A model generated the notes under the pieces. The model saw nothing but the letters and a program-made list of their open reading frames with translations. It searched no databases and was not told where the DNA came from. From positions 20,197,115 through 20,261,114 of the forward strand of contig NC_134429.1 in the NCBI RefSeq assembly GCF_030867145.1: a DNA stretch of 64,000 nt. Direction: 5' to 3'. Shown piece by piece: positions 37,236 to 51,800 of the stretch. Both the position numbers and the translations under genes were made by a program. The DNA is from Opisthocomus hoazin. Lineage: Eukaryota > Chordata > Aves > Opisthocomiformes > Opisthocomidae. How positions within the stretch are numbered: the stretch's first letter is position 1; every line of letters starts with the position of its first letter.

Positions 37236-40200
37236 AACAGTATTGTAAGGTGATGCTTCTACTTTTACCCCAAAGTTTACAGTAGAAATTATAATTTGAG
37301 TAAGATTTGGAATCTGAAATTCCATTTTCTATTTTTTGTATTGTATCTCTACTATACAATGATTCAAGAAACCTGTAAATTTCATGAATGTCATGCTGAT
37401 TTATCTGTAGAAGGTTTGACAACATAACTCTTGGATGTTACAGTGGCTGCGAAGTTGAACTAAACTTAATTTGCATCCTATAGCTGCTTTCATGTTTAGT
37501 CTGCCAGTATGCCTGTATTTTTTTTTTTTTAAATTAGGAATAGTGGCCATTAAACAGATTGTGTCTGTTACATCTCTAGTAAGCAATGTGATTTTTATCA
37601 ACAGATGCAACCTGTAGTGTCTTAAGTTTCCTTACTCTTCCATCTAGTATCGGAAAAAGCAGCTCCCAGATGTAACTCAGGAAATTGCATTATCAAGTTT
37701 AGGGATAACTAGTATGTTGCTGAAGAGCTCGAGCATGAAGAATACATGTCATTGATTCAATTGTAACAACAAACACAAGCTAGACTTATTTTTTTATCGG
37801 GTTGCAATCATTTCAGATTAACTGGTCAGCTTGTCAGTGCTGTTGTTCAGAAGCCACCTGCATCTTTGGCTTCCGTCAGCTACATGATAAAGCAATTTTT
37901 TCCTTCTCTTTAAGAATTGGAGATATAGTAGGTCTTGCTTTATTAATCTACAAATATTTGTATACAGTGGCTAAATAAGGTACACAGGCAGGTTTAACAT
38001 GACTTGGTATTTTTTTTTGCCATTGCAAGGTCATGTTTTCCAAAGCAGGCAGGCCCGGCAGTAGTATGGAAACTTCCATGGTTACCTTGTTTGCTGCTGG
38101 AACTGATGCTAGAGATGCACAGTTTGTAAGCCTTGTTGTCTGCCAATAAATCCTCTCTCTGGAGGTGCAATGTAACATGATCCTTTCTGGTTTTGCTTTT
38201 GTCTGAAAAAAATGCCTACAGGTGGTAGGTGCTTTCCCTTCCATGCATTCCCCTGCCTGTCTTGGAGGGAAACAGATTCCTTCAGTATGAATCTTTCATT
38301 TGCTGTGGACTGTAAGGCTTGGTAAGTTAACTTTCCTCAAGATACTTGAAATATTTTACAAGGACAAAACATGAACACTAATATTGAGGGAGGTGTGAAG
38401 TTACTGTATAACGGTATCTAATAAGCTAGACGCATGGGAGTGCTGAAGATGTATAGAAGAATCAACATGCACATGGAAGATGTTAGTGGAAGTATCCTTA
38501 AATCAAATTGTTGTTCTGTTGCATTATGTTTTAAGGAGAAAGGCTGGTCAACAAGTTGAAATAACTCTCAGATGGAACAGTAAAATGTGGAGTGTTTTTT
38601 TTATAGCAACTGCCTTCATGGAACTTTTGTCAGTGAAGACTTCTGAGAGGAAGAAAGCTACCATTTAAATGCATTCTTCCTGCTCCAGCGTCATCTGCAT
38701 CCATTAGGGATTTGTAATGGTGGTGTACTGGTTTTATTGTCACAGACTTTGAAAAGGTAGCAGTTCAGCTTGCTTGGTGTAAAACAGGAGGTTGTCTGCA
38801 TCTCAAGAAAAGGGCAGAATATTAAGACAATGAGCACAGTAAATTGACTTTGACTGACTTGCTGCATCTGTAAATGTAATGAAGATTTAGTGCTGCCAAG
38901 CTCAACCAACTTCTGTGGACGAAGAAAGAAAAATTGCTTATCTATATAATGTTGGTAGGGAATTCAACATGCCAGCTAATGATCAGATGTCTTTAGTAAT
39001 GTATCAGAAATTGTTTAAAACAAGTACTTCCACATAATACTAGGTGCTCTGACTCCTTCGATACAGAGTGTAATCAGATAAGGCATCCAAGGATGGAACT
39101 AATTCCCATTTCCTTCTCCATCACACTGGGACACTTCCTTTATCCTTTGATATGTTAGGCTGATTTTGGTTCATTTCAAATTTATTCAAGCGTTGGTGTA
39201 ACAAGCTTTAATTGGATGTTCCAGGAATGTACCTCACTTGTCTTATGTGGAGATACAGCCTAATGCAGTGTGGTAGTGTTTTGAAATACAATTTTGCAGA
39301 TGTATTTTAATGCAGATTTTTTTTGCCTGAAGCAGCAGTAAGATCTCTGTGTAACAGAAACTATGAATTATTTGCACATGTGTTTACAGATTTTCCTTAT
39401 AATGAACTACCAAGAATAATGAAGTTTATGATCTTACTGGGTGTAGCTGTGTGGCTGTGGTTTGATTAGATCACTGTTGTCAAGGACTGTCACTTGTCTT
39501 TAATTTTCTGTCATTGTAAGCTGCTTATAAGCTTAGAAACTTCCTTGAGCAGCCCTTCTTCACCTTTTAGTTTTATTTGCAGGCTTTGTACTTTCAAATT
39601 GCATCAGTTCTCTTGAACCAGAACACTGTCTTTGTTAGTGGGAATTACCTGCCAATGTAGTTCTGGAGAAAATGCCCAATTCACTTGCGACCTCCTGTCC
39701 CAGTTCAGACTGATCCAAGGTAGTGAAGACCTTTGCTCCTGTGCTGCTAGCAAGTTTCTTCATTTGGGATTTCATTCTTTCCCTGCACTTCTGGGCAAGC
39801 TTTCATGCCATGCCCCTGCTGTTTAGCTGCTCATGTTCAGAAGAGGTTAGTTCTAACCCTTTTAAAAAATAAAACCCAGCTGGGGTCAAACCTGATAGTA
39901 AAGCTTTGATGCTTGCTGCTGTAGCACATGATTCAAAGTTTAGTCCCCCACAGTTCTCTGCCTTCAGAGGAGTCTCTTCATTTATTCATACATTATTTAG
40001 CTGGTGATTTGAGTAACAGATGTGTATAGGGGGGCATTCATAATTTATGGCCGAGAATGAACAAACCGTTGCTTGTGGGCAGTGAGGACAGACTAAATTC
40101 ACTGGCTTGTTGGGGGTGGGGGTTTTGCTTAAAGGAAGAGTAAGGGGTTTTCATGCCTCGGGACCATTGGTCACCTTTAAGTAAGCTCAGCTTTTAGTAA

Positions 40201-40922
40201 CAAAGGCTGATCCTGGGAATTTCGAAGGGCTGTGCCTGAGAGGTCAGAGCAGACATGAAGTGCATACTGGGTATCACCAAGAACAGTGAAGCTGCAGCAT
40301 GCACGCTGGTTTTTTGGTGCTCAGACTGCCTAAATAGACAAACAGAACTCTCTGCTTTTATTTCATTAGTAGGAAATAGCTAAAAGGGGTGACAGTGGTT
40401 TTAATTTAGCAGTGATATGTAGAGAGTTAACTTGCAGCAAGTTCCTGTGTTAAGCTATGAACTACAGTATCTCTGTGGTATTTGTGGGACAGCCCTAAGC
40501 TTAGGATGTGACAAGGCCTAAACTTGTGTCTGTTGAACCCTCTTATTAGCTCTGTTGGATTTTGCTTCAGGTTTATGAAGATTTTTGTTGCCAGTCAGGA
40601 AGTACTTGAAAAAAATCATCTTTTGTTAACTTCAAGACTCAAAGCAGGTCCAGAAGAATTCTGTAGTAAGCATCTAAACTAGAGATGGCTAGTGTAATGT
40701 GAATGAAATCACTTACTTTGGATCTATGGAGTTTCACCAAATGTGAAATATTTTGTGAAACTGATTTTTTTGTTTGTTTTTCACTTCAGACTGAAAATAC
40801 AAAAGTATTCCACCAAATGTTCAAATAAACCTGTTTCTTCACTTTTGGAATAAAATATACAGATTTTTTTGGTTGTTTTGAAATACCTTGTCTCATTTAA
40901 GATTATATATATTAGTATACAT
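37236..40922. other. Non-coding stretch, nothing supported
   Basis: Unique sequence with a poly-T tract near 37519-37530. No exon, RNA gene or repeat family recognised. Confidence 0.6.
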
Positions 40923-41125
40923 AGTATATATTAGAATCATAGAATGCTGTGGGTTGGAAGGGACCTTTAGAGGTCCAAACCCCCTGCAGTGAGCAGGGAT
41001 ATCTTCAACTAGACCAGGCTGCTCAGAGCCCCGTCCAACCTGGCCTTGAAGGTTTCCAGCAATACTGTAATATATACTGCATACTACTAATTATATATAA
41101 TATACAGCATGAGTAATATATACTG
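40901..41125. repeat. TA-rich low-complexity tract flanking the CR1
   Basis: AGTATATATTA (40923-40933) left of the CR1 is the exact reverse complement of TAATATATACT at 41068-41078 on the right, which recurs at 41114-41124. Probably a pre-existing TA-rich simple repeat into which CR1 inserted. Confidence 0.6.
40933..41060 (-). mobile_element. CR1 LINE 3'-end fragment
   Basis: Begins AGAATCATAGAATG and continues GTTGGAAGGGACCTTTAGAG and CTGCTCAGAGCCCCGTCCAA, the reverse complement of the avian CR1 3' end. Better preserved than the other two copies, about 128 bp, strongly 5'-truncated. Set inside a TA-rich segment. Confidence 0.93.
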
Positions 41126-44100
41126 TCTCATGTACTCTTTAATTCAGTAACTATTTTGATGAAACAAAACATTTTGAACCAAAATTCATGGTTTTCTGGC
41201 ATCTGAAGGAAGTGGTGTGAGATGGTCTAAGCAAATATAGTTGTTACAAGACATGAACGGAGACTTGTAAGAGGAGTAGAATAAGTATAATTGCTGAAAA
41301 AAGAGAACTCTGGAACAAAAATTTCTAGTCCCATATGTTTTAAATCTGACTGTGCTAGCCTGCTTTTTTTTTTTACCATGGCTGAGTCTTTGGTTCCTTT
41401 CAAGAGGTAAACCAAAGTAAGACTTTGGCACACTTCGTGGTTCTTGGAGCGGAATTTGAGTTTCATGCCCGAGTCTCTTGCATTTCTACCGACATTCTGA
41501 GTTTTAAGATTTTGCAACACATGGCTATTTCTGCTTCTGGTATTTTTGTACAGAGCAAATGGTACTGGTAGCATGAGTGTGATTGACAGGAACTGAGGCA
41601 CAATCAGTTCTTTTAGTGCTGGGTTTTATTAATTAGTAGCAAAGATGAAAATATTGTCACTTTTAATTGTGTTTTCGTGATAGTATGTATGTTAAAAACA
41701 TGTCACATTCTACTCTGGAATTAGAATTAGTACAGTAATGGCTATATCTACACATGCAAATGTGATACAGCAGTTAACTGCAGCACCTTCTGTTATGAAT
41801 ATTTGCCTTCTAAAGACTGAAGAAGGACACAACACATTCTCTGAGCAAGGCATTACCTGGTACCTGAGGACCAAAACAGGGCAGCTGAGGGGAGAAAACC
41901 GCACTGAACAGGAACTGCAGTCCTCACGATGCCTTTCTGACAGCACAGCGGGAGTGACCTGTCAAGGGAATGAGCCTGACTTCATAGGCAAGCTCATGTG
42001 GAAGGTGTCATGGAGCTGCTTGTGGGTGACAGGGCAAATGAATGCAATTACTTTATATAACAAAATGGACTTGGTATTTTGTGGTAATAGTCTCTGACGG
42101 ACAGCTGGAAGCAGGGGGGGGGGGGGAGCAAAGGTGAACTTGCTTTCTGGCATGAAACAGAGCTTAAGACGTCAGCTGTGTAACACAGTTTAAATTCCAC
42201 ATCTCCCTGCATCTTGCAGAGAAACCTAATTTTTTAAATCTCTACAGGCTTCTCAGAGACACAAGATGCTAATTTTAGAAATGTGGCAGCTCGTCTTCTT
42301 CCCCACCCCCTTCCATTTGCTGCCAGAATGCTTAACAATCCAGTAAACAAGCTGTAGGAAAAAGGGGAAAAAAACTGAAGAGCTGAGGGTGTTGGCCTCT
42401 GGTCAGTGGCACTTTTGGGGAAGGGCTTGCCCTGCTGCCCCGTGGGTCTTGAGTTTGAAACTAGTTTAAAAATAGAAGAGTAACAGTTGAACTGACAGTA
42501 GAGAGATGTATTTAAAGGTGCAGTAATCAGGGCTAGCATTCTCCATTCACTGACCTGATTAATTCTGCGCCAGTACTCAGGATAGTTTAAATTAAAGCAT
42601 TGCATAAGAAGAGTGCTTGGAAGTAAAGAAACAAGCCCTGAATTTTCAAGTAGGACTTGGATATCTCATTTTGGGTATTCATCTATACATGGAAAATCTA
42701 ACACCGGAAATTGCACCCGTCTCCCCACAGTACCTACTTAGGGAGTTTATATATTACAAAACACAAAGTACACTGGAATAACTTCTGTTTTGAAATTCCT
42801 TTTTACTGTGCCATAAGGTGTGTTACTCCGTCTTAATAAGCATCCAGAGTCTGAATTAGTGCAGTTAGTGAGCTGTAATTTCCGCACTCTATACTAATTT
42901 CTGTGTGTCGCTGCATCTTTATACTTTGCTTCAGTTGTGTGTGTGAAAACAAAGTTTGGAAAATTTTAATCCAAAGTTGAATGTATTAGAGTTGCAACTA
43001 TCTAAATATGAGGTCTTATAGTACAAACTGTTTTGTTCTCGTTGGTAGCAGGTAGAGTGATCTGAGTGTATTAGCTAGAGTGTTTTATGATGAAACTTTT
43101 TATTTAAGAACTTCCAGCGTGAAGTTCCCAAAGTTCCCTTTGGCTCACAAATGCCCAACCCTGTCGGAAGTCTGTTTCAGTGTAACTGCCCTTGTGGGCA
43201 CTAGGTTGTGTGCACATAAATAAAATAGCTATTGGAAAACATTTAAAATTAGGCATTCACTGTTACTGCAGAGTATCTACACGACTGAAGGTTTTCTGTT
43301 AGTCCTATGCAAGATACACGTGTGTGTTCTGTTTGGAAAATTTGGTATTTTTTTAAGTGGGAAATGTGAGGCAGTGAAGTGTTCATTACATTCAGAACAC
43401 GTGGATAATAAATCTGCTTAAATTTAACACGCATCATAATTTCAAACACCCTCGAGTGTCTGGAAAGTTTAACAAAGCATAAATGCTTCATCTACTTAGT
43501 GCTTATACAGAGCAATGCATTTATCTTTTTCAGTTTATTTGGAACAATGGAACTGAGTGCAACACAGCTGGTTTTTTACATATGCAAACATATGTTGTCT
43601 TCTATTAATAATAAGTAATTAAGACCACCTCACTATGCGTTTTTCAGCCCTTCATGGCTCAACTGTCTGAAAACTATGTCTCTTCAGAAATCTGGGTCAT
43701 AGTTGTGACTGAATGAATTAGAAGTTCTGATGTTGAGGAGAGAATAGGCTCAGGACAGGTTTCACTTCCAAGTGCTACTTGTTACACACATTTTGTCATA
43801 TGTGTCTTCTGTCTGCTCTCTTTTCTGAAGAATGAAAAGATGAACTTGTTTGCTCCATTCCTGTCTTTGGATATCTTTTATCTTGTCCCCAGCACACAAC
43901 AAAGAAGCAATTTATCATGAAGCATATTATTACTTGTTTATAAAGACAATTCATGTAGTTCTGGCAGCCATGATTCTCTTCTGATTATGGTTGGTTTGTG
44001 CCTTTTTCGCAGCTCTCTAATAGCACTGACACTAGCTTCGTAGAGGAAACTGAGCCTTGCAGACAACAGGCTGTAGGGTAAAAGTATGTCAAAAGCAGTA

Positions 44101-47100
44101 ATGTGAACAAGCACAGGGAAGGGAGCTGTGAGCATGCTCCGTTCCACTACCAACAGAAAAAAAACAGAATAAAGGGATTTTGTTGGGCTGCATTCAAGCA
44201 AGGATCTTAATGCATTTGTGTTTTTAAGGGGAGAAAAAATATGTGGAGAAACAAAGGGATTTGATGTAATTTAATGTTAATCTGTGAGCTGTGTCTCTGT
44301 TGCTTGGATGCATCTGTAGTAACCAGGCCTGTGCTGTAGTAGCTGGGATTTAGCCCCTCACTTCAGGAGTTTATAAAACTAAGTAGAAAAGACAGGGAAA
44401 GTGTTGGGAGGTAGAACAGTAGAGGCACTGAGAAGGGAAACGATCCTCAGGTTAGTAGCTGAATGAGGAATTAAGCCAATCATCCTGTTCAGTGCTACGT
44501 ACACTCCAACACACACCCTTTCACAGCAGAGTAGAACGTGTGGAAAATCAGTCCTTTCAGATATGTGTACATTCTCCTGAACTATTTCTTAGACTGCAGT
44601 TTGTACTGGATACCGAGCACAGTCCTGTTGTGTGTTAACACGGGCCAGAGATGAGTGCCTCAACTGCTGAGGAATGCCACGTACTCTGGTCTTCACCTTT
44701 AAGGTTGTACTTGAAAGGTGTGACTGTGGAAGTAAAGGAGGTTTCTTCTGAAGGAACATTTCGGGTTTTTTTAATACTTCTTTTGCTGCTCTTGGGCATT
44801 TAGATTTCAAGAGCAGGCTATAAGCCAAGAGGGAGACATTCAAACAGTTCAAATTAGTGAGTATCAATATTACAATCCGAAGTGGCTAATAGGGCTGTTT
44901 CAGTAAAGTTTGACTTCATTTTGGTCAATGTGAATTTGAGATTCAGTTAATGCAGCTTTCAGAAAAGTATGCAAGTGGACTTTATTCACAGAATGCCTTG
45001 AAATGTGCCTAAGGCAGAAGTTAAAAATCTCTCTTTAAAGGTTGAATAGATTTTTAAATTATTTGCATTCCCAAATACATGTAGGCAGCTAATGCAGTCT
45101 TCAAAAGTCCTAGATGACTGCGTCCTCTTCAAGTAAGTAAGTAGTAGATGCCTCTTTGGTTCTGAAAATTAGGTACTTATGAACATGTCTACTGGCATAA
45201 CCATCTTTTAAAATCTGGTAGAGGATAATTAAGTGACTTATGATCTTCCTCAAGAAGGCTGTGACAGAAGCTTCTGCTAGGTGTGTGGTTGAAGCTGAAT
45301 GGTTGCCATATGCATCTTGTTCCTGAGAAATGTCCTTCCCTTCATTCCTCCCACTGGCACAAAGGCTTTTCAAACAGGGACAATAAGACTTCAAATTCTG
45401 AGAGCGGCCTTCAGAAAGGCTTAGTAGCTTCTAATCTTAAATAGCAGAGACATCAAGTTTTCAGTGGCTGGTGTGGTCTAATAAAATACCTCTTGCTGTC
45501 AGGAGGGCACTAGTGATTCTTCACGAGTGCTACCAGCGGGAGTGTTCCTGCCTGCATACTTCAGCTTGACTGTATAACTTCTAGCAGGGACTTCCTCTTA
45601 GTGGGTGAATAAAAATATTTTTCTTCCCTTTTTTCTCCATAAAATATAGATGTTAGGAATGCCACAGTGCAGGGTTGAACTTAAAACAGTGCTCCTTCCT
45701 GGTATACCCTTAAGATCTGCCTGCCCTTAGCTGTCTCCTTCCGAAAGGCAGATAGATGTTTACCCAAGAACTCTGTTTGCAGAGACTTCATACATTTTGG
45801 AAACAGCTGTGGCTGGAGGCAAGGCACCTGCGTAGCCATACAGTCACTACCAAAGGTTGTTTTTTACATATGGGCTGGTTGTAGTTTGTTAGATATTTAA
45901 TGATATTACAGCAAGAGCAATTGTACAGCAAGATATAACGTGGCATTTGACTGCTCAATTATAAAACCAGAAGGGACAAAGAGGAGCAGAAAGCCAAGGG
46001 ATTTTTATATTTTGCTTTTAATGATCTTAAAATCAGTAGCATGCATTCCAGCAGAAAGCGGCCTAAGCCTTGTATTTGTCTGTCTGCAGCTGTCACTGGA
46101 GCAGCTGTAGATTTTATATCCTGCAGACAATGTAAACTACTTACCAAAGTGTTTTTGCTTAGGCAAGGTGGCCCAGATGATTCTTTCTCTCATTTCTAGA
46201 TTCTTAGTCAGAAGTCTAAAAACATGTTGGAAACTTGTTTATAAAACACCACAAGAAATAGAAGTGCAGGATAAAGGCTTATGGTATATGTGTTGCTGAA
46301 GTTGTAGCACTATGGAGTACTCTCCTCATCAAAGTAGTTGAGAACTCATCAGTACTGGTTCAGCGTGGGACATAGCTCAGCTTTAGTTCTTAAGTCTTTC
46401 GAAGACCCCAAGATGCATTTGAAACTGTCTTTCCCTTCTTTCCTTATTGCCTTCCCCCTTCTTGGCTAGACACAAGCATCTTCCAACCTTGATTAATACA
46501 GATTTTATTGGAAGAATGTGGGTTCCATGAAAATCTTGAATGGCCAAGATGATTTATGGGTCTTTGAAGAAGATATGTTAACAAAGTATTTAAGTTCTTC
46601 CAGTCTCTGAATTGGAAAAGGAGCTAAGACTGAAATAATACAGGTTGTGGTGAAAAAAAATCAGGTTAAACCAGTTCAGTTAAAACAACTTTCTTAACGT
46701 TGTCTTGACTTTTGTCTTCAACAGAAATTTTACTTGATTTGGACTTGGAAATACAGAAATACAATCCATTTTAAAGAGCAGTAAGCCCACCATAACTAAT
46801 GTTGAAAGGAGTGAGTTTGCTGTCAGTACCAATTATGGAAAGATTGCATACTAAGTTAGTAATTCATTTTCTTGCCTGGAAACAACAGCTATCTGCTAAC
46901 CCCCAGAATATTACATTAGTAAACTGTACTCCTACTTAAACTCCAATGTTGTGGATGGTTACAATATAATGTCAATTATTAGTATGTTGTTGAGCTAGAG
47001 GATATTTTTCTTCTCTATTTTGAAAACTTCCTTTGCTCGTTGGGTTCCTACACTTCTAGCTCCTCACATTTATAACATTTCTTCCTTCCTTGTCTCAGCA

Positions 47101-48579
47101 CCTGATCTCTCCCTGCCGATGCTGTCTTTTAGCTGATTTGTGTGTTCCATATTCCTTATCCGGTTGCCATTGCCAGCCAAGCAGTGGGGGTTCTGAGAAG
47201 CTGCTGGAGACTGAAGGCTTACTGTAACAGTATCATTTTGCTAGTGAAACTGGTCGATAATCCAGGATTTTACTAGTGACCTAAAGTTAAATTTAAAAGC
47301 TGCTTTGTGACCTGCAGTAAACAACATGGGCTTTAGAAAGATTAGTTTTGACATCAGCTAGTGTAATGGAGAAGATACACTTGCAGCTTCTGCTGGAAGA
47401 ATTGGTAAGAATTGCTTTTTATTCAGTCTTGATTGACAGAGGGGCAAACTGTGCTCTGAGATCAGCAGAACAAGGAGCTGATAATGCAAGGGGCTTTTAA
47501 GAAAATATTTATGAGTCTAGAATGTTACAACCCCTTCTGTAACAAAGATATTGGAGCTCCAGTGGAAGCCCAAAGAAGCTTCAAGTGGATGCTTGCACCT
47601 TAAATACAAAAGAATGATGAGCAGCTTGCAAAATACCAAATGCTGACATAAAGCTATTGCAGCCATTATTGTTGCTTCACCTGAAAAGCCAGTGGTACAA
47701 ATCAAAGTCGAACAATCTACTTTGTGTCCTGGCTGGTTGAAGCCGAGAACAGAATTTGCCCTGTTGTGCCTAGCGGAGGGTGAATAGGCACAGTTCACTT
47801 AGGCTACTGTAAACTGGAAGCTGTAACTGCCAAAAAGAAAGGTGGTTTTGTTTACTGTGGTGAACTGGGGCTGAGGACATCCATACTCAACTTCCTGCTC
47901 ACTCAATTCACATAATTTATCAAGGAACAAAAAGGAAGAACCTTGACAGTGGCCTGTCAGTGTCTGAGTTGCTGTGGTGAGCAGAGGCTGAAAATCCCCG
48001 TTATGTGTGTTTGGAGCAGGAGAGAAGATCTCAAAAGTCAAAGAAACAGTTGTTATCTCCTTGTTATAAATGGGCTGGTGAGCCCCAGAGTAATGAACCA
48101 ATGAGGGTTGCAGAGGATTTCTACAGCAGATACGAAAATTTAACTGTTAAGTTCTAATTCCTGCCCTGCTGTCATACACACGTGACAGTGAGCCTGTAGG
48201 CATCGGGCGTGAGAATGACATTAGCTTTGTTCATCTGCCTTAAAAAAAGCAAAAGGTAATGGACCACGCACAGTAATTCAACATCTTATTTTAATATACA
48301 AAAAGTCACAAACCATATTAATGGAAAGCATCATGTTGTTATTTGCAGCACATTCAATGCCAGAATAATGTCAGTGCATTTTACCCTCTATTTTAGTTGA
48401 AAATGGAAAAGGTATTACCTTGCAAGCTGTGATAGTTTTGATAGGAGTCTTCAAGTAAATCGTTGTTTTGGTTGACCAGACAGTTGGTGTTTGTTTTTAC
48501 TGTTTTTATCCCACAAAGATAATTTCATTGTGAGAAATCTATCTTGTACACAGTGTGCTTTTTTACCTTCTCTCTGCAG
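41126..48579. other. Non-coding stretch, nothing supported
   Basis: The longest open frame (41738-42097, 119 codons, plus) has no domain and overlaps minus-strand frames. A 13-G run lies at 42114-42126. No known repeat was recognised. Confidence 0.55.
42114..42126. repeat. G13 homopolymer
   Basis: Thirteen consecutive G. Possible quadruplex and a likely assembly or length-polymorphism site. Confidence 0.8.
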
Positions 48580-48845
48580 AAAGCACATGTAAAGGTGTCA
48601 AGGAGACCTGGGGAGTATTTCAAATTACAAAAAAAGAGGAAACTAAATTTCTGCACCAGATTGTGCAGCCCCATGGCATCATCAGATGCAAGGCTAGAAA
48701 TTGATTATTTTACTGGATGTTGTTGGACTCACTGTTCACTGACTAATAAACATATGGAAGGATCTTATAGTTTACTGATCTGATTGTGCTAGTCTTGGTA
48801 ACTGTCAGTAAACATTCGGCAATAAAACCTTAATTTGAAATTTCC
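48580..48845 (+). other. Candidate terminal exon with 67-codon open frame and AATAAA
   Basis: The acceptor gcttttttaccttctctctgcag is strong. The following frame is open for 67 codons, starting KAHVKVSRRPGEYFKLQKKR and ending at a TGA (48781-48783). AATAAA lies at 48821-48826. By simple stop statistics a run this long after a given site is uncommon (roughly 4% for one frame), though many sites were scanned. No domain recognised. It may be a coding 3' exon, a lncRNA end, or chance. Confidence 0.25.
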
Positions 48846-51800
48846 CAACTCTTCATAGGTTAAAAGAATAGTGATTTTGTTCTATGTCTTAGCCACCTGC
48901 TGTTTTCTCCTGTGGTAAAGTACATTGGTAACTATGGGAACAAAAACTTAAGAACAGACACCCACATGTGTTAAAGTTGATTTATAGAAGGTCTTGAAGT
49001 GACGCCATGAATTGTGAGATCCAGAACTATCTGGTGTGGAGTTTGATGGCTTTTAATGAGAGCTAAGTATTCTACTTTCATGAGTTATTTAGAACGTCCT
49101 TGGCATTGTGGATGTTACATTCTCCAATTTTAACCGCAGTATAACATTGTTGTGCTGTATTTCTCAGTTGCCTTATTTTGTCCCCAGAATTGGTAGCACT
49201 CCTCCACTGGGTTGGGCGATAAGATATGTTATTTCTGTTACAGAATAGGACTTAGATTGTCATAGTATGTGGCAGCAGCACCTCTGGAGCCTCAGGATGA
49301 AGGCTGAATGTGCAGATGAATATATAGTCAAATTTTAGTGTAACCTTATGGTGTGTAGCACTGTCGCAAGACGAAGCCTTGGCTGTTACCTGAAACTTAG
49401 GTAGTTCATGCTGTTGCTCTAGAAGTGCGTGGTTCCTTGCCTAGTTGGCTAGCCAGGATGGTGGCCAGGGCTGAAGTGCTGCTGTGGCTGCGTAGTAGAG
49501 ATGTGTGATAGACTTACATCTTATATGGATTGGGTATCTGTAGTTGCCAGTGAGTCACAACCATGTGATGAAGTTGCATCCAAATGAATGTTAAGGACAC
49601 TAATACAGGTTGCTGTATTTTACAGATGAGAGAGTAGTAGTGCATCAGAGCGCTGTGCTTTTCAGCCTTAGCTGAAGAGAAGCAAGATAAAATCTTTGTC
49701 ACATAATAGCTGGGCTGTTTTATCTAGAAGTGTTAGCTGGTCAGTAGCATTGTGTTGTGCTTTCCCTGCCTACTTGGGAAAGTATGAACTGAGAGAATTC
49801 TTGTCCTCTTTTAGTCCCTTCCTAGAATTTAAATCTTTGTGATGTGACAGTGTCACACCACAAGTCACTCTTCCGCTCTGGCTAGTAGAACTAGGGAGCT
49901 GAGAATGGAGAATGAAGGAATTAGGGCGTGCTATGTTTTGTATAATGTGGAACTGACAATGGCATGGATTTGTTCCATGCTAGCATTGTGCTTTCTGAAT
50001 TGGAGTGCCAGTGACCTTTCCCTATCACGTGTTCTCTTCTGGGTGTGATTCAGAGTCCATGAAAGCCACATTAAAAATTGTCATTGATTTCAAGAGTCAG
50101 TGGATTGGCTTTTCATATAGAAATCTCCTGTGTTTTAGACCACATGTTACTTAGAGTGAGAGCATCTTTTAGTTGTTAAATGCTTTGGTCTCTGACAGCA
50201 ATATCTGTGTTATCTGTACTCCTAAAAACTCGCATGTATTGTGAACACATTCAACATTGCTCTGACACTTGTTCTGTGACCCTCTTTTAACTGCATAGCA
50301 AAAAACTCCCAGAGAAAGAAAACATTTTATGAAATTGGTACAGTAACTGAATACTGATTCTGAATCTATTACAGTCTCAGATGTGAATAGTTAACTTTTT
50401 TGAAAAAAACAAAAAAAAGGTAAACCCTGGAAAAGCAACAAGCTTTGATCAGTTTGAGTGGCTAATCAGTGAAATAGTTGATCAGTCCTAGCTGGTATCT
50501 TTTAATTTGCTCTGTCTCGTGATAAAGTTGTGAAGAATAGATGGTGTTAAATGGGAGATTTGTCTCTTGGCACTGTATTGAGCCTAGCCTGTAGTGTGAA
50601 ATCTTCCTGGCCCTGTGTTCCCCAGGGAGGTTGTCTTAGAGACGTTTTCTGGGCTTCAGCGCTTGCCCTGCTTCTCCCTTATGGTGCAAGACAGGGATTT
50701 GTTGATAACCTGTACTTGTCTACAGGAAATAAGAACAGTGGCACGGAAATGCTCATTACCTTTAGGATAAACCTGGAACATTCTATTAAACACATTGCAT
50801 GATGTAGTTGTCACTGTTAAGAGAAGGGGCTTCTTGCTGCTGTGAATCCAAGAAGCCTGATTTACTTCAGGATAGACAGAAATGCAATCTGGAAAGTCGT
50901 TTGATAAACAGGCTTTCTTGATAACAGCAGTCTGGATGTAAGAGTAAGAGGTCTCTTTCATTGTTATTGTCTGTTTCTAATTTCTCTTTCTGAAGTTTCA
51001 GGCCAACATATGAGTAGTTTGGCAAAGGTAGGATTCAATACAGAGGAAGGAAGAGAAAAATATAAATTAATAATTAAGAAAAACAGGCAAGATAATTTGC
51101 CACACTTCTATGGATTATTTTTTCCACACACCAACAAATCAGACCAAAACTTCATCGTGTTTGTGCTCTTTTAAATGAATTTTGATTAACTTTCATTATT
51201 AGTTTTGGAGCTGCCTTTCTTGTGGACTTGAAAAATAATTGTCCTGTTGAAATCTGTTAGCTTTGAAAGGTGAAATGTTACCTCCCAGAATGCTTATTTT
51301 TTCAACATTTTGTTTTAAATAATAACACTTCCATTAATGAAACCAGCTTCCTTCATGGGCACAGGATAATGCTATGTCCTTAATAAATGTGTTTTACCTG
51401 TTAGGTTAGTTTATTTAAATTAGATATGCAAGTCTAAATTGGATGGAAATCACTGAAAGAATACTGGATTATGTGAGGATTTGCTGTGTACATTCAGAAT
51501 ATATGCAGCTGCTGCATGTATTCTGCCTTTAAAGCACTCTAAATTAGTTCTTGACTTGCTTTTGGTGAGGACTAGAGTCTTTTAATAGCAATTAATTTAC
51601 CAGCACATAAAATCTATATTGCTTTCTGGGTAAAGAATTGTCCATGGTTATCCTTGAGTATAGTGGTGTATAAGTAGTCAAGCAGAATATATGTGAAATT
51701 ATCATTCCTTTTAAAAGCTTGGAGGATGATGACTGCCAGACCTCAACCTATTATGCAGCTTACAGTTTCTTTATATGTTAAAAAAAATCATTGTGATGTA

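Noticed and set aside
41738..42097. 119-codon plus-strand open frame
   Set aside because: No domain, no splice or start support, and minus-strand open frames overlap it.
51002..51027. 26-bp segment between a strong acceptor and GTAGGA donor
   Set aside because: In-frame stop, weak donor, and too short to support without transcript data.
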